This document shows, in pieces, positions 54,902 through 64,000 of a stretch of 64,000 nt of DNA. A program made the translations under genes and the position numbers. Within the stretch, counting starts at the first letter, position 1; the number at the start of each line of letters is the position of its first letter. The DNA is from Clonostachys chloroleuca. Lineage: Eukaryota > Ascomycota > Sordariomycetes > Hypocreales > Bionectriaceae. The stretch is from assembly GCA_037952775.1 (NCBI GenBank), contig JBANAY010000004.1, forward strand, positions 15,252,001-15,316,000. Direction: 5' to 3'. Below the pieces are notes generated by a model that saw nothing but the letters and a program-made list of their open reading frames with translations, had not been told where the DNA came from and ran no database searches.

Positions 54902-55765
54902 TATTGAAATTACAGTGGCCTACAAGGTATATTAGGCCTTGAGACCGCTATAACTAGCAGCAGTAGAAATTTTAGCTTCTAACTTATAGCGAACACTCCT
55001 CTATAACTTAGTCAAACTTCACACTAGAAAGTCGGTTTATAGTACATTTTATAGCGCAAAAGGATCTTATTTTAGTAAGAGGAACCGGAAAAATATACCA
55101 ATTTCTCTCATAGGTCTACCGACTAAAAACTACTCTAAAACCCGCTACAGCAGCTTCCCGGGCCACTTTTAATTTTCCGCAAAATTCATTACTATAGGAA
55201 ATCTAAAAAATCAACTTATAACTACCAAACCATAAGATAGATATATATAACCTTTTTAAGACCCACTTTTATCTGAAAGAGCTAGTTAAGCTGATCAGTT
55301 AAGTATAGATATTAGATATCTTATCTTTAAAGCTGAAAGAGATATCTAAGATCTAAGGTCTAGTCTAGGGTAGGTTGGTTATAGGGTAGCTTGGGTATAG
55401 GTTAGGCTACTAGAAGTTACTCAGATTTTTTCCTGAATTTTCTAGACCCTTATTTAGGCTAATATAGCCTAATAACCTATAAATAACGCTGCTGACGCTC
55501 CTAGCCCTAAAGAGGAACTGGAGCCTGCTAAGCCGTAACGGTCATAGCGGCCTGTAGCCACTGACCCACAGTGGCTGCAACCGCTATTGGCTCGTGATCG
55601 TAGTCGCTATCGGATAGCGGTCTCAATCGCTATTGGCTAGCTGTTACAGGGGATAGCAATCGCTAACAGTTAGTGGTTGCGACCGCTAGAGGTTAGTGGT
55701 TGTAACCGCTAACTTATAGCGATACGGTCACTAACTTATAGTGGCTATAGTCTCTCAATTCAACA
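54902..55765 (-). repeat. 3' LTR of the Copia element
   Basis: 864 bp. Relative to the 5' LTR it has nine changes, seven G-to-A and two C-to-T as read on the plus strand; eight of them make TpA from TpG or CpA. One destroys the terminal dinucleotide (TATTGAA for TGTTGAA at 54902), which would impair integrase recognition. Confidence 0.93.
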
Positions 55766-55782
55766 CTCCCTCTAAAAAGGGA
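55766..55782 (-). other. Copia polypurine tract
   Basis: On the minus strand TTTTTAGAGGGAG ends exactly at the TG of the 3' LTR, the position where plus-strand DNA synthesis is primed. Confidence 0.75.
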
Positions 55783-56023
55783 TATATAGTGCTTATTTAT
55801 AGAGATAAAAATCCGAAAAAATATACACTAAATAGCGCATTTTTCAAGGATTATAGCGCACTAAAAGAGTATAGGGTAAACCTATTATTTGCTATTTTAT
55901 AAAGGAGTATTCAGAAGAAAACTCCTAAGAGGCTAGGAAAGCAGTAACTGCAATAAAACCTAACCAATAGAGACTAATAGTCTCTATTTAACCCCTATAA
56001 AGGTTATTAAGAGAGGGAAGCTT

Positions 56024-59000
56024 CTAGGATAAACCTAGGAGCTTTATATAGCTTTTAAAAGCTATAGAGGCTAGGGGTTTAGTTAACCCATCAGCCGGTA
56101 TCTCTTTAGTATTAAGATAGATAACCTTTATATTTTCTAGCTTTATAACTTCCCTTATATAGTTGAACTTTAATAGTGTATATTTAGTTCGACTATGAAG
56201 ATTAGGGTTAGAAGAGTTAGAAATAGAGCCTGTATTATCACAATAGAGGTTTATAGAGGATATAGGGTTTTTTAGTTCCTTATATAAGGTTTTTAACCAT
56301 AAAACCTCTCTAATAGCCTCTACTAGAGCATCTGTTTCAGCCTCTGTAGTTGATAGAGCTATAGTTGAAGCTTTCTTAGACTTCCAACTAATAGGGGTAT
56401 TTCCTAAGGTTATTAGATAACCAAAGGTTGACTTAGAAGACTTATCTCCAGCAAAATCACTATCACTATAAGCTATAGGATAGAAATCCTTAGTAGCTTT
56501 ATAAGTTATAGCTAGTAATTTAGAACCTTTTAGATACTTTAAGGTTCCTTTTGCTTAATTAAGGTGTTCTATATAGGGATTACCTAGTTGAGAAGATAAC
56601 CACTGTATAGGAAACCCTAAGTCAGGTCTAGTCATAAGCATAAGATATATTAAGGTACCTATTATAGCTTGATATAACTTAATTTCCTTATAGTTTAGCT
56701 TCCTAGATAAAGGTTGCTTTATACTATTAGGTTGTAAGGGAACTAAGTTAGGTTTAGAATCTAGAAGACTAAAAGTTTCTAAAGCCTCTTCTATATATTG
56801 GGACTGAGATAACTTTAAAGTCTTCTTATTTCTATCCCTTATAATTTGAATTCCTAAGAAGAAGGAAGCAGGTCCTTTATCTTCTAGCTTATAGGCTTTA
56901 TTTAGCTGCCTTTTTAGCTTATTTATAGCTATTAAGCTAGGACCAATAATTAAACAGTCATCAATATAGGTTATTATATAGATTTTTAAAATCTTATTAT
57001 AATAGACTGCTGGGTCAGAAATTAGGGGATAAAAGCCTAGGGTTTTAAATAGAGCTCTAAGAGCCTCTTGCCACTCTCTAGGACTTTGCTTTAAACCATA
57101 TAAGGCTTTATTTAACTGTATAACCTGTTCTTTATCAGGATTATAACCTAGTTTAGTTATTAACTTAACTAGATAGGGTCTAGCTTTTAAAAGCTCTATA
57201 AAGCCCTCAGGTATAGCCATAAATATAGTTTCTTTTAAGGAGCTATTTAAAAAAGCACCTATAAAGTCAACCTGTTCAACTTCTAAGTTAAACTGGTTAG
57301 CTATAGCTAGTAAAATTCGCCAAGTTGAAGGAATAGCTGTAGAAGCAAAGATCTCTTTAAAATCTAGGCCTTCTATTTGCATAAACCCTTTAGCTACTAG
57401 CCTAGCTTTAAACTTATAAGGGATATTATTAGAATCCCTTTTAAATTTTAAGACTAACCTATTTAATAGAATTTTTCTATCTTTAGGTATACTAGTCTTA
57501 TTTATAAAGGAAAAGCAATTTTGATATACTAGTTGTTCTAGTTTATTAAATATAGCTTCTAACCACTCTTTCTTATTTTCTGACTTAATAGCCTGTTTAA
57601 AAGAAGAGGGTTCTTTATCTAATATTTTCTTCTTAACTTTATAATTAATATTATAACTATAGTAAAGAAGTTCCTTAGGATCTAATTCTATAGGATCTTC
57701 TAATATAGAATTTTCTTTATTTTCTATATTAGAAGATATAGGAGTATTAGAATTTTCTAGAGAAATCTCTAGGGTAGGCTCTTCTAAATTTATCCTTTTT
57801 TCTCCCTCTAAGACTTCTAGTATTTTAGAATTCTTAGAATTATCTAATTCTTCTATTTCTCCCTCTAAAGGGTTATTTAGAAGATAGGGGTTTATAAGTT
57901 CTTCTGGGTTATTAGAAATTAAGTTATCAACTTCTATTTTCTGAAAACCTTTATCTGAAGAACTAATTCTCTCTAGAAACCTAATATAGCTAGTTTTAGT
58001 TACTAGCTTTCTTCTAGGTATCCAGATTAGATAAGTATTAGAACCTAATACAGCTAATAGTCTAGCTGGTTCAGTTCTAGTATTAAGCTTATAGGATTTT
58101 TCCCTATTTTCTATAGGAATTATAGCTTTATAATAGCTACCTATAGCTTTATAAAAGCCTAAATTAGGCTTATAATTTTTAGAAGGTTGTAATTCCTTAT
58201 AGAATAACTCATAGGGTGTAAAGTCTCTATTAGTAATAGCAGTTAAATTAACTAGCTTAACTATAGCTTTTATTATAAAACACCAGAGATATATAGGAAT
58301 ATTAGCCTATAATATAGAGGCTCTTAACCTATCTAGGACTAGCCTAATAGATCTTTCTATAAGACCATTCTGGCTATGAGTATAAGGGTTAGAGGTTGAA
58401 AAAGCTATCCCTTTTTTAGCTAGCCAATCTCTTAATTCAGAGCTTATCTCAAGGCCTCCATCAAAGTAAAACTTCTTAGGATACCTATTATAAAGGTTTT
58501 TAAATTTTCAAAATAAATTCTGAATAGCTATAGTTATAGTTATAGCTTCTTTATTAGCTAAACTAATAACCCAGCGATATCTAGTTTTTCTATCAACTAG
58601 AAAGAGATTATAAGGCTTTTTATTATAGGGTATAGGGTTTATTTTAACTGTATCTCCCTCTATTATATCTAGGACTTCAGAAGGATCTTCTATAGGTCTT
58701 CTAGATATAACCCTAACTGCTTTAGCTCTAATACAAGCTAAGCAAATAAAGTCTTTATCTTTAACTAAGGAAAAATTAGGAATTCCTTTAGTTATATTAG
58801 CTGTTTTCTTAAGTAAAGCTAGCCCTAAGTGGCCTAGTCTTATATGCCAAAGACCAGCTAAGTCTAATAGTTTCTTATATTCTTCTGAACTTAGGCTTAT
58901 AGCTTTAGTTTTAGAGGAATTAGAAGGAACTAAGATAGAAGGGTTATTAACTAAGAGATCTTGAGATCCACAGGCCTCGTCAGAACCCTGAAGACTCTCT

Positions 59001-60942
59001 ATAACAGCTATATCAGCTTTAGAGTCCTCTAGGCTACGCTTATAAGCTCTCTTAGTTTCCTCTTCTAAATCTATAGTTTTCTCTTCTAGAAACTTATAGT
59101 CTTCTAAAGACTCTTCTTCTTCTATAGAAGAAGGGATTTCCTTATAATCTTCCTTATTTAAAGTAGGATTTTAGGAATTCTAACTTCTAAGGGATAATTA
59201 TAGCTAGTATTTATTTCCCTATTATAGAAATTATAAAAGGATTTTAATAAGGGAGTTTCTATTCCTTTTAAGGTTAAGAAAAATCCATTTTCCTTTATAT
59301 TAAATAACCCAAAACAGGCTCTATCTTTAGAATATAGCCTATCTTTTATAAGGGTTCCTCCTGAGATATAGTGTTTTAAACCACTAATTATAGCAGTATC
59401 AAAGGAAGGAATATAGAGGGTTTCTTCTAGATATATATCCTGAAATTTTATAGGATTTCTAGATATAAGAACTGTATATTTAGCAGTTCCTTTTCCTTTT
59501 GGATAAACTAAGCCTCCACCTGTTAGAATAGGTTTAGCTTCCTTGGAGTTTAAGGGTTTATAGTCTATAAAAGACTCCCTTTTATTAGCTATATGAATAG
59601 TTGAACCTGTATTATATAATAAGCTAGAGATAGGTTTCTCTATAACTTTTTTCAGCTTTTTATAACTCTTAGGTCTAGAGGTCTTATAAGTCTCTAAGGA
59701 TAAGTCTTCTTCTTCTGAAGAAGATTCTGAGGAAGTAGATATATAATCTTCTTCTAAGTTATAGCTTCTAGTTAGAAAGCTAATAGATTTTTTATTAGAA
59801 TCTTCTTCTTTATTAGAATTAGATTCTCTTTTATTCTTATTCTTATTAGAATTAGAATTAAATCCTTTTTTATTCTTCTTATAATTAGAAGAGTTATTTT
59901 TAGGATCTTTAGGCTTAGAATTAGCTAGTTTTTTATTAGCTTCTTCTCTAGCTTTATTAACCTTATAATTTATTCCTTTAGCTACAGAAGAGCTTTTATC
60001 TCTCTGTTCCTCTAAGAGGTCTGCTATAAGAAACTGAAGGTTTAAAGATTCTAGGTTATTTCCTAAAGCTCTTTGAGATCTTATATTAGATCTTTGCCTT
60101 TCTGCCCAACTAGGAAAGGTTTCCTTTAAAGACTGAAGATACTGATTAAACTGATCTATAGGTTCAACTTTAACCCCAGCTAGGGTTAGTCTAGCTAACA
60201 GACTAATAAATTCAGAATTATAAGCCTCTAAGGAGCCCTTATAGCTAGAAAACTTAAGAGAGTGAAATTTAGAGTATAGATTTCCTCTCTGTATCTCAGA
60301 ACTTTGAGAATACTGCTTAACTAAGAGATTATAAGCTTTAGAAGGGCTTTTTAACCAAGTTATAGCAGCTTGGGGTCCTTCTTCACAACTATCTCTTAAT
60401 AGCATAAGAATTATAGCCTGTTCAGTATCTACTAAGGAATTAGCTATATTAGGTTTATCTATAAATTCTAGTAACCCAAAAGCTCTGAACTGTATAGTTA
60501 AGGCTTATTTCTATTTATCGAAATTAGAGCTATCTTTTAGCCTATAATCTTCTGGAAAACTATATACTCTCTTAGATAGTTCTCTAACTATAGAGGTATT
60601 TAAGGCAGAGGTTAAGCTAGTAGAAGATTTAGTTTCTAGCTTAAAGGGTTTAATTTCCTCTTTACTATCAACTTCCATCTTACTAGCTATTTCTTCTCTT
60701 TTAATTTCTTCTTTATCTTTAGAATTAGAAGAGATAATCTGAGTAAGGTTTTGAAGAGCTAGTTGTAAATTCCCTATAGAGTCTTTTAGGGTTCTAAACT
60801 CTTCAGTCTGAGAAGCTAGTTGAGTTCTTATTTCATCAACTTCTTCTTCTAAAAGTTCTAGATTCTTATTAGAACCTACAGGACTAGAAGGAACTTTATA
60901 GGAACCCTCTAAGGGTTGTTTACCCTTATTAGACCCACTCAT
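56024..60942 (-). pseudogene. Copia gag-pol polyprotein, lightly broken
   Basis: Starts MSGSNKGKQPLEG at 60942 and ends at TAG 56024-56026. In order: gag (60942 to about 59700) with a coiled-coil-like LEEEVDEIRTQLASQ and a Lys/Asn/Ser-rich tail but no visible CCHC knuckle; protease site with NTGST at 59613 (Asn where Asp is needed); pre-integrase LWHIRLGHLGLALLKK and integrase core (about 58830-58200) with DRKTRYRW and NGLIERS; RT (about 57480-56850) with YIDDC; RNase H to the end with ADGLTKPL. In-frame stops are at 60511, 60505, 58508, 58307 and 56555; a frameshift lies near 59160. Most fit single transitions (Trp to TAG, Gln to TAA). The codons avoid CG almost completely. Confidence 0.9.
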
Positions 60943-61674
60943 TCTAACTCGAATAGGCCTAGTTAGCTAGAGCTTCAGTGAAGACTTAAATAGCTAGTTA
61001 GAAGGTTTAATAAATACTTCTTTTTAGATCTCTTAGGAAGAGGTCTAGGGTAATTGAAGATAGTAGAATAAAATTCTCCTAAAAATCTAGTTTCCAAATA
61101 TATTTTTTATAATTTTTTAGAGCTTAAAATAAGCCTTCTAGAAAATAAAGAAGCTAATAGCTTCAAAGTTGATTTCTTCAGCGCTTATAGCGCTATAGCC
61201 TTTAGCGGGCTTAGGGGCTTAGGAGCCTGGAGCTTAGCGGTCAATTGACCTAACGTTCAGTGGGCTAGCAGCCGGCTTTTTAGCGGTCTGCAGCTGTGCG
61301 GCAGGTGCTCTAGCAGTGCTAAGAGCGCTGTAACTCAGTGAGCTTAACAGCCTAACAGGGACTTCTTCAGTGGTTCAATAGCCAATTAGAAGGGTTTGTT
61401 CAGTGGACCTAGTGATCATAACAGCCAATTATAGGGCCTTGTTCAGCGGATCTAGCGGTCAAGAGGAGCCAATTACAGCGGGTTACACACTGGGTCTCAG
61501 TAGGCTAACAGGGGCCTAAGCAGCCTATAGGAAGGAGCTGCACAGCAGGGGTCTTCAGTAGTCTGACCACTAAGAGACAGGTGCACACTGGGGCCTTCAG
61601 GGGTCTTCAGCCAGTAAAAATACAGGCTTTATAGCGGATATAAGACGGTTTTAGCAGTTGAAGCGCTATAAGTT

Positions 61675-61694
61675 AGTGAGCCGGGCTCATAACC
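61675..61694 (-). other. Copia primer-binding site, half-tRNA type
   Basis: Directly after the 5' LTR the minus strand reads GGTTATGAGCCCGGCTCAC. Its complement, GTGAGCCGGGCTCATAACC, has the form of the anticodon arm of a tRNA-Met (loop CTCATAA containing CAT). This fits priming by an internally cleaved tRNA-Met, as known for Drosophila copia. The identity of the tRNA is inferred from this short match. Confidence 0.6.
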
Positions 61695-62558
61695 TGTTGA
61701 AATTACAGTGGCCTACAAGGTGTATTAGGCCTTGAGACCGCTATAACTAGCAGCAGTAGAAATTTTAGCTTCTAACTTATAGCGAACACTCCTCTATAAC
61801 TTAGTCAAACTTCACACTAGAAAGTCGGTTTATAGTGCATTTTATAGCGCAAAAGGATCTTATTTTGGTGAGAGGAACCGGAAAAATATACCAATTTCTC
61901 TCATAGGTCTACCGACTAAAAACTACTCTAAAACCCGCTACAGCAGCTTCCCGGGCCACTTTTGATTTTCCGCAAAATTCATTACTATAGGAAATCTAAA
62001 AAATCAACTCACAACTACCAAACCATAAGATAGATATATATAACCTTTTTAAGACCCACTTTTATCTGAAAGAGCTAGTTAAGCTGATCAGTTAAGTATA
62101 GATATTAGATATCTTATCTTTAAAGCTGAAAGAGATATCTAAGATCTAAGGTCTAGTCTAGGGTAGGTTGGTTATAGGGTAGCTTGGGTATAGGTTAGGC
62201 TACTAGAAGTTACTCAGATTTTTTCCTGAATTTTCTAGACCCTTATTTAGGCTAATATAGCCTAATAACCTATAAATAACGCTGCTGACGCTCCTAGCCC
62301 TAAAGAGGAACTGGAGCCTGCTAAGCCGTAGCGGTCATAGCGGCCTGTAGCCACTGACCCACAGTGGCTGCAACCGCTATTGGCTCGTGATCGTAGTCGC
62401 TATCGGATAGCGGTCTCAATCGCTATTGGCTAGCTGTTACAGGGGATAGCAATCGCTAACAGTTAGTGGTTGCGACCGCTAGAGGTTAGTGGTTGTAACC
62501 GCTAACTTATAGCGATACGGTCACTAACTTATAGTGGCTATAGTCTCTCAATTCAACA
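61695..62558 (-). repeat. 5' LTR of the Copia element
   Basis: 864 bp with intact TG..CA ends (TGTTGAA..TTCAACA as read on the plus strand). Contains a cluster of AGCGGTT/CCGCTA motifs about 60-290 bp from its 5' end (minus strand). Followed outside by ACTAT. It is the less mutated of the two LTRs. Confidence 0.94.
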
Positions 62559-62688
62559 ACTATAATAATCTATAGTTATATAAATACTATAATATAATAA
62601 TAAAATAAATAAGTTAGAGAATAATTTTATTAGAATAGTATTTTATATTATTATATTAGAAGGAAGAAAAGATCTAAATAGGAGGGTA

Positions 62689-62891
62689 TATTAAGAACTT
62701 AAGCCTAATAGGAGATTAGGCTAGATCTAATAAGAGATAATTATAGTAAGTAAAACCTCTAACTAATATACTATAGTACTATATAAGGGGAGAGAGAGAG
62801 TTATAGAAAAAAACCTACTCTTTTTCTCTCTAAGAATATAAACTCTAAAGTAGATATTTATTTATAGCTATTATAGAGCTAGTCTATTATA
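62689..62891 (+). repeat. Right LTR of gypsy element 2
   Basis: 203 bp partner of 45180-45382, followed by TTACT (62892-62896). The mutations in the two LTRs differ, showing independent RIP. Confidence 0.88.
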
Positions 62892-62896
62892 TTACT

Positions 62897-64000
62897 AGAG
62901 TATATAATAGCTTTATACTTATTATAAATAAGAACTTAATACTTTTTATTAAATATAATCTAGTTCTATATTCTAGCTTTTTATATATATAATATAAGTT
63001 TATCTAGAAAGTAGAGTTTTATAAATAGTAATATTATTTATTACTTATAAAAAATAGCTCTTTAATTCTAAGTTTAAAATAAAAAAAATAATCTATAATT
63101 CTTAAGTAGAATTAAATCAACTTTATAATTAATAAATCTACTCTTATAGAATTTACTCTAAAATAGTATCTACTTTTCTTATTTCCTACTAAAGATTAGA
63201 ATAGAATTACTATTGGATAGAGACTAGGGTTAATTAGATACTGAGATATCAGCTTAGGAAATTAAAACTTATATTTTTAAAAAGCTATACTTTACCCGAT
63301 AACTTAAATAGCTTTATTTTTAATATAGAAAATTAATTATACTGAGAAATATATATTTGAATATATACTTTAATTATTAAAGGTAGACTGTTAAGGGGGT
63401 GGGCCGTTAAGGGGGGTAGACCGTTGACATGGGTGCCGATTTAGTCTGGTCCCTCTATTGTTAAGCTTGGTCCATATCATTCCGATAGGCAGCTCAGCCT
63501 TGCCAAAATGCCTTTACAGAAGCCAAAACTCTCTCCTTCCTCCCTTCACAGTCTAACTCAACTCCTCCCGGGTGGTCATCCCTGGATCCGATTTTAGCCG
63601 AAGAGCGCCGGTAGTTCTGGATCAGCTCACAGTTACAATTCGAATGCGCCAGGATCAAATGCTTCACTTATTCCCATGTGTCATTTCGAGTCACTCATGT
63701 CCGCGTAGCGCTGAGGATGTATAGTACGGAAGGGGGGGGGGGGGGGGGGGGGTGCCTTCTCTAGGATGGAATAGCAAGGGTGAGGGTGAGCAGCAGCTAC
63801 TGGAGTGGGGGACAACTGAACCCACAGCGCCACCGGCAGGTTGGATTAGGCCGTTTGTCTCATATTACCCTAGACACATCATTTGTTGTTGTTTTCTTTC
63901 TTGGATAGTTATTTGTATATTATGCCGCTTCTCATCCCTCTTTCTATCCCTTCATGTATATGTAAAACAGCTGCTGTCTATGTCGTCTTTATGCTTCTAT
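62897..64000. other. Right edge of the AT-rich block and ordinary intergenic DNA
   Basis: AT-rich sequence continues to about 63370. Then come a short G-rich repeated motif (GTTAAGGGGG and variants, 63390-63430) and ordinary composition to the end of the window. No coding region was recognised; the sequence may be upstream of a gene beyond the window. Confidence 0.45.
63732..63752. repeat. G21 homopolymer
   Basis: A run of 21 G. Likely length-variable and error-prone in sequencing. Confidence 0.9.

Larger units (their letters stand above)
54902..62558 (-). mobile_element. Ty1/copia retrotransposon, young, nearly full length
   Basis: 7,657 bp on the minus strand with 864-bp LTRs at 61695-62558 (5') and 54902-55765 (3'), flanked by ACTAT on both sides (54897-54901, 62559-62563). 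A primer-binding site lies next to the 5' LTR and a polypurine tract next to the 3' LTR. The internal gag-pol is mostly open, in the order gag, protease, integrase, RT, RNase H, which defines Ty1/copia. The LTRs differ at nine positions only. It is inserted in RIP-converted gypsy 2 DNA and is itself only lightly mutated, but five nonsense codons and one frameshift make it non-autonomous. Confidence 0.93.
45180..62891 (+). mobile_element. Ty3/gypsy element 2, RIP-destroyed, host of nested insertions
   Basis: Equal 203-bp LTRs at 45180-45382 and 62689-62891 in the same orientation, flanked by TTACT on both outer sides (45175-45179, 62892-62896), mark one insertion. AGGAGGG before the right LTR is a polypurine tract. 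Plus-strand reverse transcriptase is readable at about 47380-47900 (VYLDNILIYT at 47584-47613, with Asn for the second Asp) and integrase at about 48880-49250 (SNIERINQN near its end). Subtracting the Copia element and its TSD (7,662 bp) and the solo LTR and its TSD (869 bp) leaves about 9.2 kb. About 2.2 kb of that is a nested pogo-like transposon, so the element itself was near 7 kb. All genes are dead. Confidence 0.82.
36890..63370. repeat. 26.5-kb AT-rich RIP-mutated repeat block
   Basis: Composition drops abruptly to mostly A, T and TpA steps. CpG is almost absent and CpA/TpG strikingly rare, except inside the Copia element and its LTRs. No host gene is present. The block consists of nested transposable elements listed separately. 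The pattern is that of RIP (C-to-T, mainly at CpA, on both strands), as in AT-rich isochores of ascomycetes. 36890-37552 at its left edge has no assignable element. Confidence 0.9.

Noticed and set aside
63381..63440. G-rich repeats as a telomere
   Set aside because: The units (GTTAAGGGGG and variants) occur only about three times, are irregular and are not TTAGGG; ordinary DNA follows.
1..64000. CRISPR arrays, tRNA and rRNA genes
   Set aside because: No regular spaced repeats and no tRNA or rRNA signature were seen; CRISPR is not expected in a fungal genome.

Overview
The window is nuclear DNA of a filamentous ascomycete (Pezizomycotina). The genes have short introns (about 52-99 bp) with GTATGT/GTAAGT-type donors and CTAAC-like branch points. 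The families are typical of these fungi: Zn2Cys6 regulators, HET, DUF3632, allantoate/pantothenate permeases, tannases and HR-PKS. The repeats carry the scars of repeat-induced point mutation (RIP: C-to-T, mainly at CpA, read as TpA enrichment and CpA/TpG loss). The species cannot be named from the sequence.

1-36.6 kb is gene-bearing but heavily eroded. It holds a Zn2Cys6 regulator beside an intracellular GH43 glycosidase whose last residues are lost to a 2-bp slippage. Next come an N-terminally truncated DUF829 gene abutting an LTR fragment, an unknown nuclear-looking protein, a decayed tannase, an intact 5-exon allantoate/pantothenate-type permease, a HET remnant, a small beta-rich protein, a beheaded nucleoside-phosphorylase-domain gene and a DUF3632 gene. 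A 143-aa cysteine-rich secreted protein with an Arg/Ser-rich tail lies in three short exons. A dead HR-PKS (ACP, KR and ER traces, split by a Tc1/mariner element), a hemerythrin-like gene, a broken AflR-like regulator and a second tannase fragment follow. These look like the ruins of an older secondary-metabolite locus. A pogo-like DNA transposon with perfect 43-bp TIRs sits at 26.6-28.45 kb.

28.6-36.6 kb is a compact set of tailoring-type genes: AhpC/TSA-like peroxiredoxin (frameshifted), P450, monocarboxylate-type MFS transporter, 2-oxoglutarate/Fe(II) oxygenase (with a GC-AG intron) and an O-methyltransferase with a catalytic-motif His-to-Gln change. It looks like a biosynthetic cluster with no core enzyme in view, and it stops at the edge of the repeat block.

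36.9-63.4 kb is an extremely AT-rich RIP block without host genes. It can be resolved into nested insertions. A Ty3/gypsy chromovirus lies at 37898-45102 (375-bp LTRs, TSD TTATA). A second gypsy element spans 45180-62891 (203-bp LTRs, TSD TTACT). Inside the second are a RIP-destroyed pogo-like transposon, a Copia solo LTR (52209-53072, TSD ATAAT) and a young Copia element on the minus strand (54902-62558, 864-bp LTRs, TSD ACTAT). The two Copia LTRs differ at nine sites, all transitions in one direction. 63.4-64.0 kb returns to normal composition with no gene recognised.
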